The notes beneath the pieces are model-generated. The model was not told where the DNA came from, did not search any database, and worked only from the letters and a program-made list of their open reading frames with translations. Shown here one piece after another: positions 15,098 through 23,533 of a stretch of DNA of 64,000 nucleotides. Source of the stretch: a virus; the IMG/VR virus record IMGVR_UViG_3300025161_000004, positions 182,769 through 246,768 of that record; one strand, 5' to 3'. The translations under genes were made by a program, and so were the position numbers. The first letter of the stretch is position 1. Each line of letters begins with the position of its first letter.

Positions 15098-15121
15098 TTT
15101 TAGATTAATAAATTTGTAATT

Positions 15122-15865
15122 ATGGGAAAAAAAAGAATTATTTCTATTGGTGATATTCACGGAAGAACCTTTTGGAAGTCCATTAACATCATTGAATATG
15201 ATTATATTATATTTGTTGGTGACTATGTAGATTCGACCATATATGGTAATGAGCAAATATTAACTAATTTACTTGACATTATTGAATTAAAGAAAACTTA
15301 CCTAGATAAGGTAATACTATTATTAGGTAATCACGATATCCAATACATGTTTTTGAATGAAGGTTATGAATGTAGCGGTTACAGACCATCAATGGCATCA
15401 ACACTGAATCATATATTTACAGATAATAAAGAACTATTTCAAATGGCATTTCAGATAAACAATTATATCTGGACACATGCTGGTATTTCTGAAAAGTGGT
15501 ATAACCTTAATAAGGATGAAATCGATATTTTTTCTGATAAATTTAATTGTAAGAATTTATCCGACATATTTAATAGGATGATGTATACTAAAGAAAATAA
15601 ATTATTGCATCAGGTCGGAAAATTGCGTGGTGGTCTTTATCCTGCTGGTGGTATTACTTGGGCAGATCGTAATGAAACAAAATATGCATATCTTGTGGGT
15701 TATCATCAGATAGTAGGTCATACATCAATAGATGGAATTGAAAGATTTGGTGATGATAATAGTTCAATAACATATATTGATTGTCAATATAAGCTAGAGA
15801 ATTTAGAAAATTTTGACGATATTCGATTAGAAGACTATTTTTTAGTACTTGATTTGGCTGAATAA
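15122..15865 (+). CDS. PPP-family metallophosph(o)esterase
   Basis: 247 residues with the calcineurin-like set in order: SIGDIHGR (residues 8-15, GDxHG), FVGDYVDST (about 31-39, GDxxDRG variant), LLGNHDIQYMF (about 64-74, GNHE variant), WTHAGISE (about 120-127) and VGHTSIDG (about 200-207). All metal ligands of a serine/threonine phosphatase or tetraphosphatase-type enzyme are present. T4-like phages carry similar NinI/Lambda phosphatases. Substrate unknown; protein phosphatase or nucleotide phosphatase are both possible. Confidence 0.85.
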   Translation: MGKKRIISIGDIHGRTFWKSINIIEYDYIIFVGDYVDSTIYGNEQILTNLLDIIELKKTYLDKVILLLGNHDIQYMFLNEGYECSGYRPSMASTLNHIFTDNKELFQMAFQINNYIWTHAGISEKWYNLNKDEIDIFSDKFNCKNLSDIFNRMMYTKENKLLHQVGKLRGGLYPAGGITWADRNETKYAYLVGYHQIVGHTSIDGIERFGDDNSSITYIDCQYKLENLENFDDIRLEDYFLVLDLAE

Positions 15866-16058
15866 CTAAATCTAAATATATTTCGTATAATATTATTTAA
15901 AACCGTTTTTTTTTGTGTGTGATTTCGGATAAAATCATATTAGAATTGAATTTATTGTGGAAACTATTACTGATTTTAATCCGTAAAAATATAAAAAAAT
16001 TTAACTAGAAGAAAAGACATATATCATTATAGAAATTAAAATAAAAACTAGAGCAAAA

Positions 16059-17114
16059 GTGAAATTAAATAATGATATATTGAATAAATTGATTGATGAT
16101 GGTTATGTTATGGTTAATAATCATCCATCTCTACCTTTAAGAATTTATAATTATACTCGCAAAACTCAGTTTGAAAAATATTGGAACGAATATACATTAT
16201 TATGTCGTGGACTTATTCTTGATCATGATTTAAATGTTATCGCTAGACCTTTCATGAAGTTCTTCAATTATGAAGAACATAAACCAGAAGAAATTCCAAA
16301 TACAAATTTTGAAGTCTATGAAAAGGTAGATGGTTCATTGGGTATTATATTTAATTATGCAAATGAATGGCATATTGCCACCAGAGGTTCATTTGTATCA
16401 GAACAAGCTATTAGAGCTAAATCAATGCTTAGCAGATATAATATCGATGGTTTAGATTCTGAAAAGACTTATTTGGTTGAAATTATCTATCCAGAAAATC
16501 GTATTGTTGTTGATTATTTTGGTGAAGAAAAATTAGTGTTGTTAGCTGTTGTTGACATTAAAACAGGACATGATATGCCATATTCACATATGAAATATCA
16601 TACCTATATGCGTAAAATAGATTTCCCATTAATTAAATATTATGATGGTATTAATGATATTTTTGAATTAAGCAAACGTAACAATCAAAATGAAGAGGGT
16701 TACGTGTTAAGATATGAAAATGGATTTCGTGTAAAAATTAAATTTGAGAATTATTGTCGTCTACATGCAATCATTACCAATCTATCAACTAAAGATATTT
16801 GGAAATATTTACGTGATGGTAAAGATATTAATGAATTGCTTGATCGCACACCAGATGAATTTGATGATTGGGTAAGAAATGAAATGAAGTCATTAACTGA
16901 CAGGTATTTGGCAATTGAATCTGAAGCAAAATTAATATTTTCTAAAATTTATGTGGATGGTATGTCAAGAAAAGATTTTGCAATGAAAGCATTGAATGAA
17001 AATCATTCACCAATTTTATTTAAGATATTAGAAAATAAACCATATGATAGTATTATATGGAAAATGATTGAACCAAAATATTCAAAAGCATTCTTTAAAG
17101 AAGAAGGTAATTAG
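16059..17114 (+). CDS. rnlA: T4 RnlA-type RNA ligase
   Basis: 351 residues from GTG 16059. The nucleotidyltransferase motif I EKVDGSLG (about 90-97) holds the AMP-accepting Lys; RGSFVSEQA follows as in T4 RNA ligase 1, then LVEIIYPENRIVVDY (motif IIIa/IV region), EEGYVLRYENG (motif IV) and VKIKFENY (motif V). In T4 this enzyme with Pnkp repairs tRNA cut by host anticodon nucleases. A Pnkp homologue is at 29394 and a cPPR protein at 9453, so a full 'cut-heal-seal' repair route for the many phage tRNAs is likely. Confidence 0.9.
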   Translation: MKLNNDILNKLIDDGYVMVNNHPSLPLRIYNYTRKTQFEKYWNEYTLLCRGLILDHDLNVIARPFMKFFNYEEHKPEEIPNTNFEVYEKVDGSLGIIFNYANEWHIATRGSFVSEQAIRAKSMLSRYNIDGLDSEKTYLVEIIYPENRIVVDYFGEEKLVLLAVVDIKTGHDMPYSHMKYHTYMRKIDFPLIKYYDGINDIFELSKRNNQNEEGYVLRYENGFRVKIKFENYCRLHAIITNLSTKDIWKYLRDGKDINELLDRTPDEFDDWVRNEMKSLTDRYLAIESEAKLIFSKIYVDGMSRKDFAMKALNENHSPILFKILENKPYDSIIWKMIEPKYSKAFFKEEGN

Positions 17115-17517
17115 TTGAAAAGTGTATGTAAAATCACACCTAAAAGCATAAAATTCACATTTAATATACAATGTGATTAATTAAACTATTTATATAGTTT
17201 CACAGTATTAATTAAAATTATGAAAAACAGAAATTTAGATTATAACTATAATTAGGTTGCCATAAAAGAATTTTATAATAAACTAAATACTGAGTCCGTT
17301 TTTTTTATTCAATCCTTGTCCTTTAAGGGAAAGGGAGACGATAAAAAATAACCAAATTTAAAATAGAATATATATTCTATTGTTGAGTTGTAAAAAATAT
17401 ATAAAAGTAGTTAAATGTGAAACTATAGTAACTATAGTCAATAGAATAACTCTAATGATTGGCTATGTATATGATGAAAATTTTAATTTTTTATATATTT
17501 ATATATAAAGAAAGGTA
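17115..17517. other. Intergenic region, about 400 bp
   Basis: No protein-like frame or tRNA is visible. It contains a purine-rich patch (AAGGGAAAGGGAG near 17327) and, just before the next gene, ATATTTATATATAAAG, a weak version of the late motif. Confidence 0.4.
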
Positions 17518-17733
17518 ATGGAATTGAGAAAACTTATAGAAACCACAATAAGAGAATATCTAAATGAAAACAAGATAACGAAAACAGTCTATAAATCAGG
17601 TTCTGATATGGGTAGTAATTATTTCAATATCACATTTTACACTGATTCAAAAGATGTTGCAAAAAAATATGTAGAAAAATTACAAGGAAATAATAAAATA
17701 TATAAAGAACTATATCCTTCAATAATCCATTAG
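17518..17733 (+). CDS. Short late protein with capsid-targeting-like N-terminus
   Basis: 71 residues. The first 19 (MELRKLIETTIREYLNENK) are nearly the same as the starts of the proteins at 17838 and 21894: a Leu/Ile amphipathic helix closing with L-N-E. The remainder (TKTVYKSGSDMGSNYFNITFYTDSKD...) is a small beta-alpha domain. In T4 such N-terminal peptides direct internal proteins into the head and are cut after L/I-x-E. That this protein is packaged and injected is inference. Function of the body unknown. Confidence 0.6.
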   Translation: MELRKLIETTIREYLNENKITKTVYKSGSDMGSNYFNITFYTDSKDVAKKYVEKLQGNNKIYKELYPSIIH

Positions 17734-17837
17734 CTTTGATTAAAAGTCAAATTGGGCAAAGTAAATTATATAAAATAATGGTTATAATGGTATGATGGGT
17801 AAAGTCTTTTTTTTTACGGGATTGGAAATTTAAAACT

Positions 17838-18356
17838 ATGAAATTAAGAAAATTCATAAAAACAACTATACACGAATATTTGAATGAAGACTATTTAAAG
17901 CGTGCTATCAAAAATTATTTGATCGAAGGTAAATATCTTTTTCATTATACATTAACTGATTATTTAGATGATATCAAAACCGAAGGTCTAATACCCAGAA
18001 AGAACCCAAATTCTTATTATAAAGGTGGGTCAAAAGGCGTTTTCTTAACAACATCAAGCTCATTAAATAAAGCAAATTTACCACAATCATTGTATGATGT
18101 AATGGATGATTATTATGAGAATAAGGAAAATTATGATGTTAAACCAATAGTTAGATTATGGATTGATGTTACCAAATTAGATTTAGATAAATTAACATGG
18201 GATGATGATTATATCCTGAATAGATATGGTTGGAACAAAGCGAAAACTGACAAAGAAAAAATAATCGAAAGTTTAGATATATGGGGTTCTGTTGCGTATC
18301 TTGGGACTATACCAAGTAAATTTATAGTAAAATATGATTTTGATTATAAGAATTAA
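17838..18356 (+). CDS. ART-like protein with capsid-targeting-like N-terminus
   Basis: 172 residues. N-terminus MKLRKFIKTTIHEYLNED resembles that at 17518. The body starts GKYLFHYTLTDYLDDIKTEG, then LIPRKNP and GVFLTTSSS (about 66-75), and ends IWGSVAYLGTIPSKFI. The order 'H-Y-T ... I-x-x-x-G-L ... G-V-F-L-T-T-S' is that of ADP-ribosyltransferase/RNA 2'-phosphotransferase-like folds (H-Y/h-S type). In T4 the injected ADP-ribosyltransferase Alt also carries a cleaved targeting peptide. An injected modifier of host proteins is the favoured reading; a hydrolase with a similar fold is possible. Confidence 0.5.
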   Translation: MKLRKFIKTTIHEYLNEDYLKRAIKNYLIEGKYLFHYTLTDYLDDIKTEGLIPRKNPNSYYKGGSKGVFLTTSSSLNKANLPQSLYDVMDDYYENKENYDVKPIVRLWIDVTKLDLDKLTWDDDYILNRYGWNKAKTDKEKIIESLDIWGSVAYLGTIPSKFIVKYDFDYKN

Positions 18357-18502
18357 TTTGTCGAATTTATGTTTGGGTATTGAATTTTTTAAACCAAAAT
18401 CTCAACAACATGAATGAAGTAAGAATTTGATAGAGTATTTTGTAATATTACTTATAATGGTTTGGTTTACGAGAAGGTTTGTTTATAAAAATTTTAAGTA
18501 AT

Positions 18503-18799
18503 ATGATATTTAATAGAATAGTTTTGTTAGTGTTGTATATATATACTATTATATATCGTTATATATTCCCATATAAGACATGGATTAAATTGAGAGAAAA
18601 ATCTATCGACGAATATGGTGAAAAATTATGTTACTGTGGACATACATATAGATGTTCATGTGCTAATCCAGACAAGAAGTTATTTAAAGAAAGTGTAAAG
18701 TGTGGTAGTATAATTCTGTGGGATAAAAAAAAACGGCTGGAAAAATGGAATATGATTTATTGTATATTTATGTTAGTTTTTGTATATTATGAACATTAA
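18503..18799 (+). CDS. Small membrane protein with Cys-rich centre
   Basis: 98 residues from ATG 18503 (an in-frame TTG lies at 18479). Hydrophobic segments at both ends (IVLLVLYIYTIIYRYIF and YCIFMLVFVYY) flank a soluble middle with CYCGHTYRCSC, a tight cysteine cluster that could bind zinc or form disulfides. No family recognised. Confidence 0.5.
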   Translation: MIFNRIVLLVLYIYTIIYRYIFPYKTWIKLREKSIDEYGEKLCYCGHTYRCSCANPDKKLFKESVKCGSIILWDKKKRLEKWNMIYCIFMLVFVYYEH

Positions 18800-18889
18800 A
18801 TCACTTACAAATATCAACCACAAAATTCACACGACTAGCTTGTTGTTGCTAAGGTTGTTTAAGAATATTCATAGTAAAAACAATATAAT

Positions 18890-19192
18890 ATGAAATACAT
18901 GGGTAGTAAAAACAGAATAGCTAAGGAAATACTACCAATAATGCTAAAAGAGCGAGGTGGGAGAATTTGGATAGAGCCATTTGTTGGTGGTGGAAACATC
19001 ATTGATAAAGTAGAAGGTGAAAGAATTGGTGCTGATATAAATCCTTATGTGATTGATGCATTAATTACTATTAGAGATTCTGTGATGGATTTACCAAAAA
19101 ATAATAAAGAATTTACTGAAGATGATTACAAACGATTAAGATATAGTGACGATTATAAATACAAAGGTTATGCTGGTTTTGCGTTTTCTTAA
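18890..19192 (+). pseudogene. Truncated D12-class DNA adenine methyltransferase (Dam-like)
   Basis: The first 100 residues of a Dam family enzyme: MKYMGSKNRIAKEILPIM, the SAM-binding IEPFVGGGNIID (D12 motif I, FxGGG) and GADINPYVIDALITI. Full enzymes are about 270 residues and contain a DPPY catalytic motif, absent here: the frame stops right after GYAGFAFS, where the family continues with the Gly-rich segment. The following DNA encodes the tail of an unrelated protein, so a deletion fused two gene remnants. Methylation activity is not expected. Confidence 0.75.
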
Positions 19193-19445
19193 TGTAAATA
19201 AAATTGATAGTAAAACATTTTATCAAAAAACAAAACAATATTTTCCTTCTAAAGTTTTAAGTAAAAATCCAAATTCAGCATTGTGGGAATTAATACGTTT
19301 AGATTTTGATTGTGAAATAAAAAAAACATTTCAAAGTAGAGGTTTTGATGGATTGATTATTATTGAAAAGAAAAATAACGAATTATTTGAATGTTATGTG
19401 TTATTCAACACAAACCCAATTGTTGTGTTTTTAAACGGAGGTTAA
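19193..19445 (+). pseudogene. C-terminal remnant of an ART-like phage protein
   Basis: The open frame overlapping the Dam fragment's end encodes, from about 19194 on, NVNKIDSKTFYQKTKQYFP and later FQSRGFDGLIIIEK and ECYVLFNTNPIVVFL. The 'GFDG...E...Y-V-x-F-N...I' ending is typical of ADP-ribosyltransferase-like virion proteins of phages (compare GYDGIKI in the protein at 58324). The N-terminal part is missing. It forms the right-hand side of the same deletion junction. Confidence 0.45.
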
Positions 19446-19467
19446 AAAATAAAACTAAAATATTATT

Positions 19468-20055
19468 ATGACAAAAGAAGAAATTGACCAATTAGTCAGA
19501 CAAATTTACGAGGAGTATATCTTTGGAGGGTCTGAAACACCTACTTACGGAGTAGATTTTGACAAGAAAGATATTTTGCAGGCACTTGAAATGGTGGTAC
19601 AAAAAACCAACGAATATTGGTCAGGAAAAAGTATTTCTCCAAAACCCCTGCTGACTGGCGGTAGCGGACAGTTACCATTACCTTCCGAAAGGTTTGATGC
19701 GGAGGAATGGCTTGGGGAACAGAAAGACATTTGGAATCATCCACAAGTTACAGATAGAAATAATAAAAATAGCTATGAGGTGGCTGATTTAATGGCTGAA
19801 TTTGCTAATTGGTACTATAACAACAGTAAAGTTACCTTTAACAGTTCTCAGATTGCTGTCGGAATCAACGTAGTAACACAGCAACAAACCAATGTTATGG
19901 GCAGTGTTTTTTTAGTTTATAATCCAAATGGGCACGTTATAGCTGTTTGCAGCAACTATAAAAAAGCAGAAGAAATATTTAGGTCGGAGTTCGGTGACCT
20001 TGATCCATCTATTGGGATTGAAGAAATGGATGTTGATGTTAAACATTGCCCATAA
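19468..20055 (+). CDS. Orphan protein, first member of the cassette-like run
   Basis: 195 residues, acidic, with a Gly/Pro/Ser linker around 62-77 (KPLLTGGSGQLPLPSERF) separating an N-terminal helical part from a mixed alpha-beta C-terminal part (SVFLVYNPNGHVIAVCSNYK). Base composition is less AT-rich than the phage genes around it, suggesting recent transfer. The gene ends 2 bp from a TAACGGTT junction (20053). No family recognised. Confidence 0.55.
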   Translation: MTKEEIDQLVRQIYEEYIFGGSETPTYGVDFDKKDILQALEMVVQKTNEYWSGKSISPKPLLTGGSGQLPLPSERFDAEEWLGEQKDIWNHPQVTDRNNKNSYEVADLMAEFANWYYNNSKVTFNSSQIAVGINVVTQQQTNVMGSVFLVYNPNGHVIAVCSNYKKAEEIFRSEFGDLDPSIGIEEMDVDVKHCP

Positions 20056-20092
20056 CGGTTACAGCTATATTTAGTGCCGGTTTTAAAAAAAC
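20053..20092 (+). repeat. Cassette junction with TAACGGTT
   Basis: TAACGGTT (20053-20060) directly follows the preceding stop codon; AAC-GG is mirrored about 20 nt later by CC-G-GTT (TGCCGGTT), a short imperfect hairpin with an unpaired base, reminiscent of integron attC sites. Other TAACGGTT-like junctions are at 20783, 21111, 22251 and 22800. Confidence 0.4.
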
Positions 20093-20113
20093 AAAACTTA
20101 ATAAACAGGTAAA

Positions 20114-20398
20114 ATGAAAAACGAAGAACAAAACTCAAATACTCCACAGAACTCAGCATTGAATATAGTTGATGTTAGCGACAGTTTTAAACTTCCTAAC
20201 CAAACTGGAAAGCTAATGTTTAAATTTGATGATGATGAACCACAGGAATGTGCAACAATTTATGACTACGGAAAAGTTACGATAGAATTGCAACAACAAA
20301 AAGAGTTAGACAATAATTTACGGCAAACGACCAACTCAATCGAATTTACTTCCAAAGACGGAAAGAAGTTTAAACTGTTCATAGAGAATTGCCACTAA
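20114..20398 (+). CDS. Orphan protein, cassette-like
   Basis: 94 residues, acidic, beta-rich: SFKLPNQTGKLMFKFDDDEP, ATIYDYGKVTIELQQ and NSIEFTSKDGKKFKLFIENC alternate strands. It is followed by CACTAAC and, 90 bp on, by ATGTTAGTAT, which together may form a junction palindrome. No family recognised. Confidence 0.5.
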   Translation: MKNEEQNSNTPQNSALNIVDVSDSFKLPNQTGKLMFKFDDDEPQECATIYDYGKVTIELQQQKELDNNLRQTTNSIEFTSKDGKKFKLFIENCH

Positions 20399-20507
20399 CT
20401 TCTGTATTAACTCAGATACGATAAAGGATGTTATGAATTATTGAAGCTAACAGTTTTCAGATCTATGTTAGTATACAATTTTGTACAAACCTCAAAATTT
20501 AAAATCT

Positions 20508-20774
20508 ATGAAAATTAATTTTTTAAAGACAATTCATCTCTTTGTGGGTAGGTTGTTTTTAACAGAAAAGCCACGTATCGGTAAGTTTCCTTTAGAATTT
20601 AAATTTTCATTCCGAAGAAATGAATGGTATTTATTCCCACAAGGATGGTCTCATTTGCACACAGCAAAAGACGAGGGTACAGATAGAAGATTTGAGTATC
20701 ACTATAAGTACAATTTTTCATGGCTTTTTATTGATCTCGAATGGACACAAAGATTGTGTAATGTTGATTTTTAA
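20508..20774 (+). CDS. Orphan protein, cassette-like
   Basis: 88 residues from ATG 20508 (an in-frame TTG lies at 20481). Aromatic and basic: EKPRIGKFPLEFKFSFRRN, EWYLFPQGWSHLHTA and NFSWLFIDLEWTQRLC. No signal peptide or known motif. Ends 8 bp before the ACAACGGTT junction at 20783. Confidence 0.5.
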   Translation: MKINFLKTIHLFVGRLFLTEKPRIGKFPLEFKFSFRRNEWYLFPQGWSHLHTAKDEGTDRRFEYHYKYNFSWLFIDLEWTQRLCNVDF

Positions 20775-20905
20775 ACTTACCCACAACGGTTTTAAATATA
20801 AGAAGTAAATTTTACTCATAAAATTTGGATAAATGAAAATTTATTTATTATATTTGTTCTTATAATTTATTAAAAAATAATTATACAAATTTAAAAAATA
20901 AAATT

Positions 20906-21094
20906 ATGAAAACATTATTAAGTAGAGTAGAAGAAGAAAGTGTTAATTATCCAACAGCAGAACACGCAGCAATAGACCATTTGAAAATGGCATCTGCACA
21001 TTTATTTGAAGAAACAGAAGGTAGAGACATTGATAATTGTTTATCTGATATTGAAAAAATAATTAAAAAACTTGAAAATAGAATAAACTCATAA
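20906..21094 (+). CDS. Small helical protein
   Basis: 62 residues, acidic and helical (AEHAAIDHLKMASAHLFEE, then a coiled segment). It has its own upstream TATATTTG box near 20852 and is followed at 21111 by ATAACGGTTG. The His/Glu-rich helix pair could bind metal, but no family is recognised. Confidence 0.5.
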   Translation: MKTLLSRVEEESVNYPTAEHAAIDHLKMASAHLFEETEGRDIDNCLSDIEKIIKKLENRINS

Positions 21095-21110
21095 TTTTTT
21101 TTTATTACTT

Positions 21111-21377
21111 ATAACGGTTGGATGTATAAGTGGTCTAAGATTAGAAACGCTTAACTTCACTTAAGCACAACTGTTGATTAGAATTATAAACTTAAACAAC
21201 CAACTAAACATCAGATTACATATATACCATCTTATACACTTTTAAATTTTATATATTATGAGAATATAGGAAAAACTTTAAATCGAAACATTCAGGCTCG
21301 TAGCAGCATTTTGCCTACCTGCTGTTAGATGTCTGTGAAAAATAAATTTAGTGTTGGGCAATTAAACAAATTTTAAA
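21111..21377. repeat. Cassette junction region with attC-like R-boxes
   Basis: About 270 bp without a gene. It contains ATAACGGTTG, GTTAGAT (21325 region) and GTTGGGC (about 21354), the last two matching the GTTRRRY consensus of an integron R' site. Several short inverted segments (GGATGTATAAGTGG with AAGTGTATAAGATGG on the other strand; CAGCA/TGCTG) are present. Confidence 0.35.
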
Positions 21378-21659
21378 ATGAAAGCAGAAAGAAAAAATTA
21401 TTTAACCCTAAAATGGGGAACATTGAAAGAGTATGATTTTAGTAATTCAAAAAAAGGACAAAAGTTGCTAAAAGAGTACAAACGAATTGGAGCATCTTTT
21501 AGTAGAATGTTACAAGAAGACACTCCGAGACAAAAGGAAATTATTTGTGAATTGATAGACCTTTGTGATGGGGATAAAATTTATTTAGAGTGGGATGGAA
21601 AATATGTGTCAAAACAAAAAGCAAAAGACTATGTCCTAAATTATGGTAAAGAAGACTGA
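21378..21659 (+). CDS. Orphan protein, cassette-like
   Basis: 93 residues with LKWGTLKEYDFSNSKKGQKL, FSRMLQEDTPRQKEIICELI and a closing YLEWDGKYVSKQKAKDYVL. It starts 18 bp after a GTTGGGC box and ends 39 bp before ATCTAAC, which fits the RYYYAAC consensus of an integron R'' box. The helical, charged make-up is like small bacterial cassette proteins of unknown function. Confidence 0.5.
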   Translation: MKAERKNYLTLKWGTLKEYDFSNSKKGQKLLKEYKRIGASFSRMLQEDTPRQKEIICELIDLCDGDKIYLEWDGKYVSKQKAKDYVLNYGKED

Positions 21660-21862
21660 TACTGTTGATGCGATAAGAAATTTATTTTTTTATTGTATCT
21701 AACGTACAGGTGCGGTGAAGTTCAGATAGAATTTAATTAGAACCACAGACAAAAACAAAAAAGAATATTACAATGAAACTTAATAAGAAGTGATAACGTA
21801 GTATTTCTTATAAAGGTTGATAAGAACTTTTTAAAAATATTTGGTGGGAAATTTAATTCTAA

Positions 21863-21871
21863 GTATTTATA
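21863..21871 (+). promoter_or_regulatory. Late-type promoter motif
   Basis: GTATTTATA 22 nt upstream of ATG 21894, in the middle of the cassette-like block; it marks the following gene as native phage DNA rather than cassette. Confidence 0.5.
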
Positions 21872-21893
21872 TATAATAAACTATTTATTCTAT

Positions 21894-22202
21894 ATGGAAA
21901 ACGATAAAAAAATAAGGGACTTAGTTAAAACTACTCTTAGAGAGGTTTTGAACGAAAACAAAGATATTGAACCATATTATAATGAAGATTTTAAAGATAA
22001 ATTAAAAAAATTATTAATTGAACTTGGTTATGAGGATATTGAATTTGAAGTGGATGGTGTGTCTTTTCATAATCCCTATGGGGATGATGTGTTAGTGAAT
22101 AAAAAAAGTTCGGTAATATATGATTTCATTGAGAATTATGGTTATGATCCGGATGATTTTATTATAGGAAATTTTAGAATATTTTATCCAACTAATTTTT
22201 AA
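21894..22202 (+). CDS. Short late protein with capsid-targeting-like N-terminus
   Basis: 102 residues. Residues 6-23 (KIRDLVKTTLREVLNENK) repeat the helix-plus-LNE start of the proteins at 17518 and 17838. The body is acidic with LKKLLIELGYEDIEFEVDG and a C-terminal YGYDPDDFIIGNFRIF. Late motif 22 nt upstream. Packaged internal protein by analogy; function unknown. Confidence 0.55.
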   Translation: MENDKKIRDLVKTTLREVLNENKDIEPYYNEDFKDKLKKLLIELGYEDIEFEVDGVSFHNPYGDDVLVNKKSSVIYDFIENYGYDPDDFIIGNFRIFYPTNF

Positions 22203-22250
22203 TTTTTTTTACGAAGAACTATAACTGTAACACGAATGTAGTATTGTGTA

Positions 22251-22387
22251 TAACGGTTAGGGTATTGCTGCCGTGTGGTATTCCTTGCACGTCAGCCGAA
22301 TAAATTACTAATGTTAAATAGAAATACTATGGATGAAAATTTAAGCGTCAGCCCACATGGAAGCAATACCATGTTAGCGGCTGTTAC
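22251..22387 (+). repeat. Long imperfect palindrome, attC-like
   Basis: Left arm GGTATTGCTGCCGTGTGG (22261-22278) and right arm CCACATGGAAGCAATACC (22353-22370) pair at 17 of 18 positions counting a wobble. Outside them lie TAACGGTTAG on the left and ATGTTAGCGGCTGTTA on the right, i.e. complementary AAC/GTT boxes. Length and layout match an integron attC site, or another folded recombination site. Confidence 0.5.
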
Positions 22388-22802
22388 GGTGGGTAGAATT
22401 ACTCCCGAAAATATTACAAGCATTTCAGAAAATGAAGTATTTGTCTTTGGTAGTAATTTGTCTGGAAGGCACGGGAAAGGTGCTGCAAAAACTGCTTTAG
22501 GTTGGGGTGCAAAATGGGGTCAAGCCGCAGGAATACAAGGCAAAACCTACGGAATACCAACCAAAGATGCTTCGATAAAAAGAACGCTCCGAATTGATGA
22601 AATAAAGCCATTTGTAGATGATTTTATTGAATGGGCAAAGCATCACACAGGGAATACTTTTTATGTAACTGAAATAGGCTGTGGTTTGGCTGGATACAAG
22701 CCTAAAGATATTGCTCCACTATTTGCAGAATGTGTCAATTTGAAAAATGTCAAACTGCCACAAAGGTTCTGGCACGAGTTGGTTGGTAGTAATAGCCGCT
22801 AA
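22371..22802 (+). CDS. A1S_2505-family (macro-domain-like) protein
   Basis: 143 residues from ATG 22371, chosen because the upstream ATGs (22311, 22329) lie inside the palindrome. The conserved core is complete: RITPENI, FVFGSNLSGRHGKGAAKTAL, GWGAKWGQAAGIQGKTYGIP, then FIEWAKHHTGNTFYVTEIGC and GLAGYKPKDIAPLF. This family is annotated as a phage non-structural protein and has macro-domain-like motifs, suggesting binding of ADP-ribose-type ligands. Codon use and GC content are higher than in neighbours. It ends at the TAACGGTT junction at 22800. Confidence 0.8.
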   Translation: MLAAVTVGRITPENITSISENEVFVFGSNLSGRHGKGAAKTALGWGAKWGQAAGIQGKTYGIPTKDASIKRTLRIDEIKPFVDDFIEWAKHHTGNTFYVTEIGCGLAGYKPKDIAPLFAECVNLKNVKLPQRFWHELVGSNSR

Positions 22803-23111
22803 CGGTTGCAAATATAAAACGTTGCAACATAAATGTTAATTAAATACGACAATTTTTAAAATTTAACATATAATAATAATTGAAACACGACAGCAACGTT
22901 TTTGTTGTTATAAGTTATATTGAAATTTATCTTGATACTAAGCTAAATTTATCCATCCGATAATCAATATATTATAAAATAATTTAAAATTTTCTTGACA
23001 AATCTGAATAATTCGTGTACTTTTGACACGAATTAATAGTATTTATAAGTGAATGGTAAAATAAAAACTGTTTTTTTTGACCAGATTAATTTGTGTATAA
23101 ATTACAATAAT
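22803..23111. other. Intergenic region before the NAD module
   Basis: Holds a small inverted repeat (GTTGCAA/TTGCAAC, 22805-22826) that closes the cassette-like block, then the strong host-type promoter at 22995-23025 and a GTATTTATA motif (23039-23047). No gene seen. Confidence 0.5.
22995..23025 (+). promoter_or_regulatory. Host-type promoter of the NAD module
   Basis: TTGAC at 22995 and TACTTTTG at 23018-23025 with a 20-nt spacer after TTG: a near-consensus Bacteroidota primary-sigma promoter. Early expression of the following operon is inferred. Confidence 0.75.
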
Positions 23112-23504
23112 ATGATGACATTTAGGGATATAGTTCAAATTATTGAAAACATAACCTATAAAAGGGGGTGGTCAATTTTAGTGAATGTGGATGGTCTTGA
23201 AAAAAGACCATATCTTCAAGTAGAATTTAATGCTGAAGATGCTGAAACTGGGAATGTGGAAAAGCAGAGATGTAGAAAATGGATGTTGTCATATCACATG
23301 ACCACTACTGAAATTGTGTATACCGCATTAAAAGCTATTCAAGCTGCAGAAGACCATGAAACAAGAGAATTCTTCAGATATAAGAATGTTCGTATTGTCA
23401 ATCCACACTTTTCGGTGGATGATATTGTTAAAATGGTGAATCAAAAGAAATTAAACGAAGAATCAAGAATCTTAATCCCTTCATGTGGGACTGATAAAAA
23501 TTAA
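23112..23504 (+). CDS. Hypothetical first gene of the NAD operon
   Basis: 130 residues from ATG 23112 (the longer frame from GTG 23049 would start inside the promoter's leader). Contains FRDIVQIIENITYKRGWSIL, ELYLQ-type beta strands (RPYLQVEFNAED) and a helix TTEIVYTALKAIQAAEDHE ending in a Phe/Arg-rich stretch. This looks like the small conserved protein often placed ahead of phage nucleotide-metabolism genes; function unknown. Confidence 0.6.
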   Translation: MMTFRDIVQIIENITYKRGWSILVNVDGLEKRPYLQVEFNAEDAETGNVEKQRCRKWMLSYHMTTTEIVYTALKAIQAAEDHETREFFRYKNVRIVNPHFSVDDIVKMVNQKKLNEESRILIPSCGTDKN

Positions 23505-23533
23505 ACTTTTATGAATAAAAAATCACAGATAAT

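Noticed and set aside
19541-19744. Two minus-strand open frames within the first cassette gene
   Set aside because: They are antisense frames of the 19468-20055 gene with unlikely composition and no promoter.
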